Assembly (NCBI RefSeq): GCF_037969725.1
Contig: NZ_CP150203.1
Coordinates: 5,401,001-5,465,000, forward strand
Direction of reading: 5' to 3'
Source of the DNA: Paenibacillus sp. FSL W8-0426
GTDB lineage: Bacteria; Bacillota; Bacilli; Paenibacillales; Paenibacillaceae
Length of the DNA stretch: 64,000 nt
Shown: piece after piece, positions 1-8,597 of the stretch
Layout: each line of letters opens with the position of its first letter
How positions within the stretch are numbered: the first letter of the stretch is position 1
Position numbers and translations under genes: made by a program
Notes under the pieces: generated by a model
What the model saw: only the letters and a program-made list of their open reading frames with translations
The model's database searches: none
Told to the model about the DNA's origin: nothing

Positions 1-1380
1 TTGGAGCGGGGTAACCCGAGTGTCTCGCTGCCCGATTGCCGTTTGTGCCCTAGCCCCCTCATCATCCGCGACAACCGTCGGCAGACTGACCCTGCCCGCA
101 TCTTCGTGGTCAAAATGGCGCAAGAGCGGCATGCCTGCCATTTGCTTGTGTTCCCACCCAACTGTTCGGGCCAAACCAAGCTCATCCGCAGTGCGTTCAA
201 GCTGTTTCATCGTGAGTCGTTCGGACGTCTCGGCAAAAACGATGTTGCAGGACCGGGCAAACCCTTGCTCCAGATTGAGCGTACCATGCCCGTGTTCTTT
301 CCAGCAGGAAAGGCCATATTTCCCCCAATCGCCTTCGCAATGGAATTTCTCTTTGCCCGATACGGCATGGGTTTCAAGCGCTGCCGCCGCCGTCACGATT
401 TTGAAGATGGAACCGGGCGCAGCCTCCTTTACGGCACGATTGGCCCAGAAAGATTGCCCAGGATCGACGTGGGCAGCATTATAGAACGGCATGGACACCA
501 TGGCGCGTACATCGGCGTTCGCCGCATCCAATACAACAACAGCCCCCTCTTTCATGCCGGAGCGCTCGGCCATCTGCTCCAGTTTATGCTGCATTTCTAC
601 ATCGATGGTCGTTTCGACTTTTAACGGATAATGGCCGTTATGGGGTGCAATCACGCGAGGAGCGAGTTCTGGAATGGCTTCCCCCGCTCCATTCACCATT
701 CTGGTCAACAACGTGGGACCGACCCCCATCAACAACGGCTCCAACGTCCGTTCCAGTCCGGCTGCACCTCGTTTTAAAGCAAAAGGCTGCCTGATCTCAT
801 CCCGGTGATCTTGCAGCTTTCCAGCCTCGTTTGGCAGTTCAGCCAAATAGCCGAGCCACTGCATGCCTGAACGTTGTAATCCTTCGTAACGCGTCATCAT
901 CGGATAAACCTCGGCGTTGGCCGGTTTCAATTGGCGAATGCGCAATATTTGCCGCTCATTTAACGGGGCGGGAGCATTTTTGCCTGCCGTCCAGAAATGG
1001 GGAGCATATCCTTGCTCCCATTCGCTTAAGATTTGTTCAGGGGCGGTATGCAAAATATTCGCCAACTTCACTGCGGCGAGATGGTTTGCCGAAGCAGCAG
1101 CCTTCTTTCCCGACGGGTTGGGGGATGGAAAAAGCACAAGCCCCCAATGCATATTTCCCGTGATCGGCCTGCCTTGGAAATCCGTGAAATGCCCCCTTCC
1201 CGAATCGAGCATAACCCCGCGCTCCCGCTGCAATACGGACATTTCCCGCAGCGTATGTTGAAAGCCCGGTACGACCCGATTGGCCTGTATCGTTTGAATC
1301 CACCCGAGCCGGAGCACAAGCAATGCGATCAACCCCGTCAACATCATGCATCCGATCCAAATTCTCCGCTGCCGTTCCAT
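1..1380 (-). CDS. pbpI: Class B penicillin-binding protein transpeptidase, C-terminus beyond the window edge
   Basis: Reading frame open to the left edge, about 460 residues visible. One N-terminal membrane segment (about residues 7-24) anchors an extracytoplasmic D,D-transpeptidase that cross-links peptidoglycan. The catalytic SxxK motif is SIFK with Ser324 in the context APGSIFK, and the second motif SCN lies at 377-379; the KTG box would be off the edge. The last visible residues (IGQRDTRVTPLQ) match the usual stretch before the KTG box. The start at 1380 is chosen because AGGGG precedes that ATG by 6 nt; an in-frame ATG at 1407 has no good ribosome site. B. subtilis has pbpI/yrrR in the same neighbourhood (mltG, yrrN, yrrO), which supports the symbol. 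The N-terminal region is short and divergent, so the exact class B subtype is inferred. Confidence 0.85.
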   Translation of the reverse strand, partial: MERQRRIWIGCMMLTGLIALLVLRLGWIQTIQANRVVPGFQHTLREMSVLQRERGVMLDSGRGHFTDFQGRPITGNMHWGLVLFPSPNPSGKKAAASANHLAAVKLANILHTAPEQILSEWEQGYAPHFWTAGKNAPAPLNERQILRIRQLKPANAEVYPMMTRYEGLQRSGMQWLGYLAELPNEAGKLQDHRDEIRQPFALKRGAAGLERTLEPLLMGVGPTLLTRMVNGAGEAIPELAPRVIAPHNGHYPLKVETTIDVEMQHKLEQMAERSGMKEGAVVVLDAANADVRAMVSMPFYNAAHVDPGQSFWANRAVKEAAPGSIFKIVTAAAALETHAVSGKEKFHCEGDWGKYGLSCWKEHGHGTLNLEQGFARSCNIVFAETSERLTMKQLERTADELGLARTVGWEHKQMAGMPLLRHFDHEDAGRVSLPTVVADDEGARAQTAIGQRDTRVTPLQ

Positions 1381-1448
1381 AATCATCCCCTGCCTCTTGC
1401 TCATCATTTGGGATAGTATCCATCATCCAAACTGGGATTATTCGGAAA

Positions 1449-1481
1449 AGAAAAAAACCGTTCCGGATGATGCCGGAACGG
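1449..1481 (-). terminator. Rho-independent terminator of the chemotaxis receptor gene
   Basis: A 9-bp perfect stem (CCGTTCCGG with its complement, loop of 6 nt) at 1458-1481 is followed on the minus strand by a T-rich run. It lies about 30 nt after the stop codon at 1510 and separates this gene from the penicillin-binding protein gene. Confidence 0.85.
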
Positions 1482-1509
1482 CGTGAAATGAAATGGTTAA
1501 CAGCTCACA

Positions 1510-3792
1510 TTAGACTGTAAACCGGGACAACGTATCTTTAAGTTCGGCGGAGACGTTCTCCAGCTTCTCGGACAGTTTCACCAGTTGGTTGCTGATGTTT
1601 TGCTGCTCGCTGCTCAGTGAAGCAACCTCTTCGGACGTCGCCGAAGATTGTTCTGCCACTGCGCTTACGTTGCTCATCGCTTCGGACAACGTCGTTTGAG
1701 CTTCATTCAAATCCTCGATGGAATCCGTCACGGAATCCAGACGTTCAACGAAAGCACCCATTTGCTGCTGAACCGAGTCAAAAATGACGTTGGTGTCTTT
1801 AACGGCATCCATTTGCTCTTTGAACAAAGGATACGCGGCAGACAGTGCTTCCACCGTTGCATTCATCTCGTTCATAATGTTGTCGGCAATCTCGCCGACC
1901 ATGTCGATGGATTTTCTGGATTGCTCCGCAAGCTGGCGAACCTCGTCCGCCACAACCATGAATCCTCTGCCTGCCGCTCCGGCTCGGGCGGCCTCAATGG
2001 TCGCATTCAAGGACAAAATATTCGTTTGCTTCGTAATGTTTTGCAGTACTTCAAGCACTTTGAGCACGGACGACGTGCTATCTTTAAGGGAATCGACCTT
2101 TTTGACGAGTGCGCCAATCATTTCTTCGGTCTTCTGCGTTTTGGTCATGAGCTGATTCAAATGCCGCGTTCCCTGCTCGCTGGACTGTTCAACATGGCGA
2201 GCGGATTGCCCCATCTGTTCGTTAGCCGATATCACGCTGGCCATCTGGGTCGAAATGTTATCGGTCAATTCATTGCCACGCTCGGCTTCAGTAGCCAAAC
2301 TGCTCGCTCCGCCGGCAATCTCCTCCGTGGCGACAGCAATTTCCGAAGCGGAAATCGCCGTTTTCTTCGAAGCGCTGCTCAATTCGGTAGCGGTATCCAA
2401 TACCTCGCGGGCCGAACGGTTGGTTTGCTCGACGAGATTGGTAATCTGCTCCATCATGAGGTTGAAGGCGGACGACAATTGGCCGATTTCATCACGCGAA
2501 GTGAATGGTGTTCGCACTCTCAGATTTCCCTTCGCTCCTTCTTGCATCAAATCCTTTAATTTGGCGAGCGGACGGGCAATCATGCGTACCATCCACATGC
2601 CGATCAAAACCGCAATGGCTGCGTCAACCAAAGCCATCCACAGCGTCGTCGTCAGAATGCCTTTGGCGTCTTTGACCAGCATGGACGTTGGCACCATGCC
2701 GATCAGTTTCCAACCCGAGGTGTCCATCGTGCTGTACACAACGAGCATTTCCGTGGATTTTCCGTCAAGCGTATAAGAAGCATTAACGCTTCCGGTATTT
2801 TCGGTCAGGTCCTTCACAAAGGATAATTCGGTTTCCTTTCCAGTTCGGTCGGAAATGCTGGATGCCACCACTTTGTTGTCGGGAGCAATCAGCTGCAGAA
2901 TGGCCCCTTCACCCAGGTTGAGCGATTTAAGCTGCTCTTCGAGCACTTCCAGCTTCAGCTCGATGATGAGTACATAAGACAAACTGGAGCCCTGCAGGTT
3001 TTTCATGGAACGGGCGATGCGGAACGTTGGTGTGCCTCCGTCTTCCGGAACTTCCGTTGGAAGCCAGCGATATCCGCCGGATTCGGTAATCTCGGCATAC
3101 CAAGGTTCATTGCGGATATTGGCCACGCTGGAACTGTTGCCGCCCGTGCCCATCGTCGATTTCGTTTCATCCGTCGGCACCAGATAAATCGCTTCCATGG
3201 ATTTGTTTGTAAATGCAACGTTGGACAACTGTTTATTGATGGAGCTTGAATTGATGAAACTATCGTAGGCCGACAAATTTTTATCGCCCATTTTTTGCAG
3301 CAAACTTTGCATTTCCGGATCAAAGAAAATCTGCGTGGACGTATCCACGAACCGCTCCAGAATGATATCCATTTTCTCCTTGGTCTGATCGATCGTTTCC
3401 TGATTTGCCCGTGAAGCGTTTTCTTCAATCGTGCCCTTTGCCTTGGAATAGGACAATAGGCCCAAGCTTACCACAAAGACCATAATGGCCGTGAAAAAGA
3501 CCAAAAACAGCTTCACGCCCACCGATTTGATCGGGTTTGCTTTTTTGATCTGGGAAAACGTCGTCCCCCCCACCTGTTTCCATTCGATCTTGTTCAAGCG
3601 AAGCTTGCCCAAGCCTGATTTAAGAGGCTTTTCGTTCGGGCTTTGTCCATCACCCGTTGCCTTGCCTTTGAACAGCTTCACCTTCTTGAATATATTTTCT
3701 TTGGGTGTCTTTGTGTTCTTCTCCCTCTTCTCCTGTACCGATTTACCTAATTGTTCCCCGCTGTCTTTCTGCTTCTTTTGGACCAATCCCAT
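1510..3792 (-). CDS. Methyl-accepting chemotaxis protein
   Basis: Transmembrane chemoreceptor, 760 aa. Layout: a Lys-rich cytoplasmic N-terminus of about 90 residues, TM1 (about 94-116), an extracellular dCache-like sensor (about 120-375), TM2 (about 380-402), a HAMP linker and the long helical signalling domain. The hairpin tip region is clear (NATIEAARAGAAGRGF, then VADEVRQLAEQS), the surface that contacts CheA and CheW. Ligand cannot be inferred. It is monocistronic, with a terminator after it. The lysine-rich N-terminal tail is longer than in most receptors of this kind. The ATG has AGGTG only 1-2 nt upstream, and the TTG two codons later fits that ribosome site better, so the start is uncertain by two residues. 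It occupies the place where B. subtilis has udk and greA. Confidence 0.93.
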   Translation of the reverse strand: MGLVQKKQKDSGEQLGKSVQEKREKNTKTPKENIFKKVKLFKGKATGDGQSPNEKPLKSGLGKLRLNKIEWKQVGGTTFSQIKKANPIKSVGVKLFLVFFTAIMVFVVSLGLLSYSKAKGTIEENASRANQETIDQTKEKMDIILERFVDTSTQIFFDPEMQSLLQKMGDKNLSAYDSFINSSSINKQLSNVAFTNKSMEAIYLVPTDETKSTMGTGGNSSSVANIRNEPWYAEITESGGYRWLPTEVPEDGGTPTFRIARSMKNLQGSSLSYVLIIELKLEVLEEQLKSLNLGEGAILQLIAPDNKVVASSISDRTGKETELSFVKDLTENTGSVNASYTLDGKSTEMLVVYSTMDTSGWKLIGMVPTSMLVKDAKGILTTTLWMALVDAAIAVLIGMWMVRMIARPLAKLKDLMQEGAKGNLRVRTPFTSRDEIGQLSSAFNLMMEQITNLVEQTNRSAREVLDTATELSSASKKTAISASEIAVATEEIAGGASSLATEAERGNELTDNISTQMASVISANEQMGQSARHVEQSSEQGTRHLNQLMTKTQKTEEMIGALVKKVDSLKDSTSSVLKVLEVLQNITKQTNILSLNATIEAARAGAAGRGFMVVADEVRQLAEQSRKSIDMVGEIADNIMNEMNATVEALSAAYPLFKEQMDAVKDTNVIFDSVQQQMGAFVERLDSVTDSIEDLNEAQTTLSEAMSNVSAVAEQSSATSEEVASLSSEQQNISNQLVKLSEKLENVSAELKDTLSRFTV

Positions 3793-3916
3793 TCACCTGC
3801 CAGTTTTTACTTGTTGTATTTTTTCTCTCCCCTATAATGTTTATTTATTCGACAACTTTCCCCTTTCCCCTCTCCTTTTGTAAAATTTCTTTACAACTTT
3901 TTTCCTATTTTTCTAT

Positions 3917-3956
3917 AAAAAAAAGACCCCCGTTTGCCGATATACGGAGGTCTTTT
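3917..3956 (-). terminator. Terminator of the mltG/yrrN/yrrO gene run
   Basis: Stem AAAAGACC...GGTCTTTT with a bulged inner CGT/ACG part, followed on the minus strand by a T run (complement of the A run at 3917-3924). It lies about 70 nt after the yrrO stop codon. The rest of 3793-4023 is AT-rich upstream sequence of the receptor gene, with no further gene. Confidence 0.8.
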
Positions 3957-4023
3957 CAGCGCAATTTATAACACAATGTTGTTATTTTATAACATTATTT
4001 TGTTTATTCATAGGAAATACAGC

Positions 4024-5352
4024 CTATTTCTTTTTTCTCATCATGTCAAAATAGGATACAGGCTGATCCACCTTCATTTTGACAGGCTGCAGCGGGTGGC
4101 GTGCCGCATCGAGAACATTGCCCTCTTCGTCGCGAAGCTCACCGACCACCTGTTTGAAAAACGTGCCCCCTGGACCGAAAAATTCGATTTCTTGCCCAGG
4201 TTTGAAATGATTGCGCTGCTGAATGGTTGCGATGCCCGTAGCGGCGTCGTAATCCAAAACCAGTCCGGCAAAATCATAAGGCACCGCTTTTTCTTCCGGC
4301 TCATAGATATGATCCTCATGATCCGGCGTATCATAGAAAAAGCCGGTATTCAGCGGACGATTGGCTGCCTTGTTTATTTCTTCGACCCACTCCGGCTTCA
4401 GCACGTAGTTTTCCGGATCAGCCATATAGGCGTCAATCGCTTGCCGATATACGTTAACGACCGTCGCCACATAGTGGATCGATTTCATGCGTCCTTCAAT
4501 TTTGAAGCTGTCGACGCCGACATCGATCAACTCGGGAATATGCCCGATCATGCACAAATCCTTCGACCCCATCGAGAATGCATTATCATTTTCCTGGAAG
4601 AGCGGCAGTTGATTTTCACCCAGCTTAAATGGCGCAGGCGATTTCATCTGCATCTCCTCTTCGCTAACCCATACCGCGTCTTCGCGCGCATCCTCGAACA
4701 GGTCATATTTCCAGCGGCAAGACTGGCAGCATCCGCCCCGGTTGGAATCGCGATCCGTAAAGTGGTTGGACAATACGCAGCGTCCCGAATATGAAGAACA
4801 CATCGCTCCATGGATGAATGCCTCAATCTCGATATCCACGTTGGCTTTGATTTCTTCGATTTCCTCAAAGCTGGTTTCCCGCCCAAGGACGACACGCGGC
4901 AATCCTTCCTCTTTCCAAAACTTCACCGCCTGCCAATTCAGCGTCGACTGCTGGGTGCTCAAATGCACCTCCAGGCCCGGAACCGCCCGCTGAGCCACTT
5001 CGATAATGGCCGGATCGGCCACGATGACGGCAGCAATGCCCGCGTTGTACAGGTTTTGCAGGTACTCCTCGATGCCCTCGATATCTTCGTTATGCGCATA
5101 GATGTTAGTCGCCACAAATACCTTCGCACCGTATTTGTTAGCGAACTCCACGCCTTCGCGCATTTCCTCGAAGCTGAAATTGTCGGCGTTGGAGCGCAGA
5201 CCGTAGGCCTGACCGCCGATGTATACCGCATCCGCGCCGTAGTGGATGGCGAATTTCAATTTTTCCAAATTCCCTGCCGGAGCGAGCAGCTCCGGTTTGT
5301 CCAGGCGGTTCCGTTTGCCTGAAAATTTGCGTTTGACCGCCACTGCTTCCAT
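4024..5352 (-). CDS. yrrO: U32 family peptidase-like protein, tRNA U34 hydroxylation (YrrO/TrhP2 type)
   Basis: Member of the collagenase-like U32 family. B. subtilis YrrN and YrrO were shown to be needed for prephenate-dependent 5-hydroxyuridine formation at tRNA position 34, so this role is assigned by family and gene order. Visible: PELLAPAGNLEKLK at the N-terminus, the U32 core with EAFIHGAMC and SGRCVLSNH, and clustered cysteines (GGCCQSC), typical of the larger partner, which probably binds an Fe-S cluster. A C-terminal beta-barrel-like segment follows (about 350-440). An upstream ATG at 5370 overlaps the yrrN stop by one base; the ATG at 5352 has AGAGGTG at 6 nt and is preferred. The gene lies directly behind yrrN in one operon. 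Confidence 0.88.
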   Translation of the reverse strand: MEAVAVKRKFSGKRNRLDKPELLAPAGNLEKLKFAIHYGADAVYIGGQAYGLRSNADNFSFEEMREGVEFANKYGAKVFVATNIYAHNEDIEGIEEYLQNLYNAGIAAVIVADPAIIEVAQRAVPGLEVHLSTQQSTLNWQAVKFWKEEGLPRVVLGRETSFEEIEEIKANVDIEIEAFIHGAMCSSYSGRCVLSNHFTDRDSNRGGCCQSCRWKYDLFEDAREDAVWVSEEEMQMKSPAPFKLGENQLPLFQENDNAFSMGSKDLCMIGHIPELIDVGVDSFKIEGRMKSIHYVATVVNVYRQAIDAYMADPENYVLKPEWVEEINKAANRPLNTGFFYDTPDHEDHIYEPEEKAVPYDFAGLVLDYDAATGIATIQQRNHFKPGQEIEFFGPGGTFFKQVVGELRDEEGNVLDAARHPLQPVKMKVDQPVSYFDMMRKKK

Positions 5353-5369
5353 AACGTTCACCTCTTTCA

Positions 5370-6305
5370 TTAATACACCTGTTCCTTATAGAAAAAGCCA
5401 AAAGACAACTCCCGCTCGGGGTCCTGCAGCTCACGCACCCGCTCCAGCCATTCATCCCGATATTCATAACCTTCAGGATCAGCCTGATAGCTGTCGATTG
5501 CCGCACGATAGGCACGTACGACCGCTTCATTATAAGCGAGAGGTTTGAGGATGCCTTCGATTTTGAAACTATGCACCCCCGCCTCCATCAGCAGATGCAA
5601 ATCCTCCAAAATGCAGATATCTTCCGAACTCATGATATGTGTACCGTTCAGATCTTCATAAATCGGGAATTTCTCATCGCGGCGCTCTGCCTCAATCAGG
5701 AAAAGGCCTCTTTCTTTGCCCAAATCCCCTTCCACAGGACGGCCTTGGTGAGCCATGTAGCTCTGTACCAGGCTGCGCTTCGAATGATAAATATTCGTCA
5801 TGCCGTGAACCTGCACTTGGGCTTCCACCTGCAAATAAGGCATCATCTCGGTGATTTCATCCATGTTCAGCTCGCGTGCCAAGACGACACGGCTAGCCCC
5901 TTTGCTTCCCCAATAGTTGGAGGTCGCATAGTTTGTGGAAGTCATTTCGGCGTTCCAATGCAGCTTGATGTGCGGAGCAAGCTCGCGCACGGCGCGGAGC
6001 ACGGACGGATCGTTAAACTCCACCGCATGAATGCCGATTTGCCCCAGAGCCTGCACATATTCGGGAATTTCCTTCAAAAGCTCGTTCGACATCAGGTTGT
6101 TCATGGATACAACCACACGGGCATTGTGTTTGGCGGCGATGTGAACCACCTCTGCCGTTTCCTCGAGGTTGAAGCTCCCCGCAAGGCGCATCCCGAACCG
6201 ATCGTCTCCGATGAGCAGGGCATCCGCCCCGGCCTGAAGAAGAGCCTCCGCTTCCTTTACATTGGCTGCCGTGACAAGCAGCTCATGTCTGTTACTCATT
6301 TCCAT
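5370..6305 (-). CDS. yrrN: U32 family peptidase-like protein, tRNA U34 hydroxylation (YrrN/TrhP1 type)
   Basis: Shorter U32 paralogue, 311 aa, the partner of YrrO in the same reaction (ho5U34 on tRNAs decoding NYN-type codons). It has the TIM-barrel start (ELLVTAANVKEAEALLQAGADAL) and a central stretch equivalent to that of YrrO (VQVHGMTNIYHSKRSLV) but lacks the cysteine cluster, as usual for the small partner. Length fits B. subtilis YrrN. It begins 8 nt after the mltG stop and touches yrrO, so the three genes are probably co-transcribed. In B. subtilis yrrM (trmR, which methylates ho5U to mo5U) lies between mltG and yrrN; here there is no room for it. Confidence 0.88.
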   Translation of the reverse strand: MEMSNRHELLVTAANVKEAEALLQAGADALLIGDDRFGMRLAGSFNLEETAEVVHIAAKHNARVVVSMNNLMSNELLKEIPEYVQALGQIGIHAVEFNDPSVLRAVRELAPHIKLHWNAEMTSTNYATSNYWGSKGASRVVLARELNMDEITEMMPYLQVEAQVQVHGMTNIYHSKRSLVQSYMAHQGRPVEGDLGKERGLFLIEAERRDEKFPIYEDLNGTHIMSSEDICILEDLHLLMEAGVHSFKIEGILKPLAYNEAVVRAYRAAIDSYQADPEGYEYRDEWLERVRELQDPERELSFGFFYKEQVY

Positions 6306-6313
6306 CCCTCCGC

Positions 6314-7354
6314 TTATTGCGCAGCCTTACTTTTGGCTATATTTTGCTGATGTTCCTTGTACGTTCTGGCAAACAGATGCTCCGAGGAGCCGTCTTTCTT
6401 GGTCACATAGAACAAGTAGTCCGAAGCTTGCGGTTCCAGTGCCGCCTTAATGGACGCCAAGCTTGGGCTCGCAATCGGTCCCGGCGGCAGTCCTTTGTTC
6501 AGGTACGTATTATAAGGACTCTGAACTTTCAGATCGGCAAAGAGCAGCCTTGCCTTCGGTTTGTCCAACAAATATTGCACCGTCGCATCGATCTCCAGCT
6601 TCATGTCCCGGTTGATCCGGTTATAGATCACGCCGGCCACAAGCGCACGTTCCTTGTCCACTACAACTTCCCGTTCAACGAGCGAGGCAACGGTCAACAG
6701 TTCATGCAGAGACAAGTCCCGCTCCTTCAGCTTCGCTTCCAGATCGGGAATCGTCTGCAGTCGGGTCTCCAGCTCTTCCATCATGCGCTGCATGACGTCA
6801 TGGGTGGAGCTATCCTTTTTCACCTCATACGTTTCGGGAAAAAGATATCCTTCCAACACGTAACGCAGTTCTTCGTCCACAGGAGCACCCTTGATGAGGT
6901 CCAGGTCGAATGCGGACGGCTCATTGGCCAATGTAATGAATTCTTCCCGGTTCACGATGCCCTCCTCGGACAGCTTGTCCGCCATTTGCAGTATCGTGTA
7001 ACCCTCGGGAATGGTGAATTTCACCATTTCCGAGGGCACAACATCACCGCTGCTGAGCTTGCTAATAATTTCATCAAAGGTCACGCCGGGATTCATCGCG
7101 TACGTGCCTGCCATGAAATTTGAACCCTGGTTCTTCCATTTCAAATAGGCTTTAAATGCAAGCGAGCTCCGGATCAACCCCTCCCGCTGCAGTTGGTCCG
7201 CAATGGCCGAAGTTCCCGAACCGCTCTTAATCTCCAGCGTGATCGGCGTTTCCGAAGCCTTGACTGGGCGTGTCAAACTCCAGGCATATGTGCCGGCCCC
7301 TCCCGCGGCAATGATGATCATAAGCAGAATGACTATAATCGCTTTTCCTTTCAA
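6314..7354 (-). CDS. mltG: Endolytic murein transglycosylase MltG
   Basis: YceG-like membrane-anchored lytic transglycosylase that cleaves nascent glycan strands and is thought to release them from synthesis. A single N-terminal membrane helix (IIVILLMIIIAAGGAGTYAW) is followed by a LysM-like lobe and the catalytic domain, with the active-site glutamate in LLTVASLVEREV and the conserved NTYLNKGLPPGPI and YFLFV-like terminal motifs. The frame is open to 7378, but GAGGAG lies too close to the early GTG; the TTG at 7354 has suitable spacing and yields MKGKAIIV at the N-terminus, so the start is uncertain by about eight residues. A terminator precedes the gene and yrrN follows. Confidence 0.92.
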   Translation of the reverse strand: MKGKAIIVILLMIIIAAGGAGTYAWSLTRPVKASETPITLEIKSGSGTSAIADQLQREGLIRSSLAFKAYLKWKNQGSNFMAGTYAMNPGVTFDEIISKLSSGDVVPSEMVKFTIPEGYTILQMADKLSEEGIVNREEFITLANEPSAFDLDLIKGAPVDEELRYVLEGYLFPETYEVKKDSSTHDVMQRMMEELETRLQTIPDLEAKLKERDLSLHELLTVASLVEREVVVDKERALVAGVIYNRINRDMKLEIDATVQYLLDKPKARLLFADLKVQSPYNTYLNKGLPPGPIASPSLASIKAALEPQASDYLFYVTKKDGSSEHLFARTYKEHQQNIAKSKAAQ

Positions 7355-7380
7355 AAAAGACACAACTCCTCTACACAACC

Positions 7381-7406
7381 AAAAAGAGCGGACTGCTCCG
7401 CCCTTT
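7381..7406 (-). terminator. Terminator between the DUF1292 pair and mltG
   Basis: Ten-base-pair stem (AAAGGGCGGA with its near complement, loop GCAG) ending in five T on the minus strand. It sits just after the stop codon at 7430 and ends about 25 nt before the mltG start, so it should reduce read-through from the upstream genes into mltG. Confidence 0.8.
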
Positions 7407-7429
7407 CGGTTTCTACAATTTGAAGCTGA

Positions 7430-7744
7430 TCAATCTTCATCAATCGGAAGTGTGCATTCATCATACAGCTCCGAAATGTTCTCCCACTCGTCATCGTCGT
7501 CAATGGTAACCAGTTCAGGCATGACCTGGCCTTCTTTGGCAGGCAAAACCCGCAAGAGCTCTACCTCGTCGTATGGCCGCAGTGAACTGCGAAGCACCGC
7601 ATATTGCTGACCCTTCACCTCAAATTCAGCCAGCAAGTCATACGGATGCGATTTACCGTTCTCTTCTTCAAGTTCAACGTGGGCACCATAAGCCAAACGC
7701 AGCGAATCTGTCCATTTTAGGTCTTTGCGGCTGTACTCTGTCAT
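7430..7744 (-). CDS. DUF1292 family acidic protein (YrzB-like), second copy
   Basis: Small acidic protein of 104 aa with the DUF1292 pattern of alternating beta strands (HPYDLLAEFEVKGQQYAVLR, then EVELLRVLP) and an acidic C-terminus (TIDDDDEWENI). No reaction is known for the family. Its start codon directly follows the stop of the first copy (TAAATG), so the two are translationally coupled. It is more diverged from the YrzB consensus than the neighbour, and the two proteins are alignable over the DxEWE segment near the C-terminus. Confidence 0.8.
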   Translation of the reverse strand: MTEYSRKDLKWTDSLRLAYGAHVELEEENGKSHPYDLLAEFEVKGQQYAVLRSSLRPYDEVELLRVLPAKEGQVMPELVTIDDDDEWENISELYDECTLPIDED

Positions 7745-8044
7745 TTAGTTCGCTTCCTCTTCATCTTCTGCAAGAAATGTATTAAAGGTTTCCTCAACGA
7801 TTTCCCATTCGGCATCGTCCTGGATCACGAAAAGTTTAATGTCGTCTCCCTCTTCTTCGTAACGGAATGCATAGACATCCGTTTCGCCATCTTCGGGTTC
7901 AACCGGAGCAACCATCATGTACTTGGCCTCCGAACCGTCCACCTCAAATTTCATGATGACTTCGAATTCCTCTTCATTACCCTCATCATCCGCGATGTAA
8001 ATAATCTCCGATTCTTCTTCCATACCCAGTCGATCTTCAGCCAT
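7745..8044 (-). CDS. yrzB: DUF1292 family protein YrzB
   Basis: 99 aa, strongly acidic, with the family pattern EIIYIADDEGNEEEFEVIMKFEV and a C-terminal DDAEWEIVEETFN. It lies between ruvX and mltG, as in B. subtilis, where the function is also unknown. It starts about 12 nt after the ruvX stop, and the ribosome site GGGGGAT lies 6 nt before the ATG. Co-transcription with ireB and ruvX is likely. Confidence 0.85.
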   Translation of the reverse strand: MAEDRLGMEEESEIIYIADDEGNEEEFEVIMKFEVDGSEAKYMMVAPVEPEDGETDVYAFRYEEEGDDIKLFVIQDDAEWEIVEETFNTFLAEDEEEAN

Positions 8045-8056
8045 TGTTGATCCCCC

Positions 8057-8473
8057 TCACCTTGTACTGTTTGCATCCAAATAGTTTTGCAAAATCAAGC
8101 TGGCAGCCATCTTATCTACAACCTGCTTGCGTTTTTTGCGACTGACATCCGCTTCGAGCAGCGTTCGTTCTGCTGCCATCGTTGTCAGCCGTTCATCCCA
8201 AAGGTGAACGGGTAAATTCAATTCGCCACGCAGGCGCTCGGCAAACGCCATGCAAAGTTCGCCACGCGGCCCTACGGTGCCGTTCATGTTTTTGGGGAGC
8301 CCTACGACGATTTCACCAATCTCGTGCTCACGCACAAGCTCGGCAATTCGACCAAACTCGCCTTCATCACGGCGGCGTTCAAGCACTTCCAATCCCTGGG
8401 CAGTCCAACCGAAGGCGTCACTGACGGCAACTCCGATTCTTCGGTCCCCATAATCCAAACCTAGTATTTTCAT
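8057..8473 (-). CDS. ruvX: Holliday junction resolvase-like protein RuvX (YqgF family)
   Basis: 138 aa RNase H-fold protein. The first catalytic aspartate is in LGLDYGDRRIGVAVSD, the second acidic position in EIVVGLPKNMNG, and the third in the WDERLTT region. The family has been linked to pre-16S rRNA 5'-end processing as well as to junction resolution. Position between ireB and yrzB is the conserved Firmicutes arrangement. The genome also encodes RuvC (58641-59150), so this protein is probably not the main junction resolvase here. Confidence 0.92.
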   Translation of the reverse strand: MKILGLDYGDRRIGVAVSDAFGWTAQGLEVLERRRDEGEFGRIAELVREHEIGEIVVGLPKNMNGTVGPRGELCMAFAERLRGELNLPVHLWDERLTTMAAERTLLEADVSRKKRKQVVDKMAASLILQNYLDANSTR

Positions 8474-8597
8474 CGATGCTCTCCCATCCTCAAGCCTGCT
8501 TAGGGGAAAACGCCTTCCCTTCTCAAGCTCCAGGCTGTCTTCTGTCGGTTATGCTCTTCCTGCCTGCTTGGATGCAATGCAGAAAGAGCGATATCCT

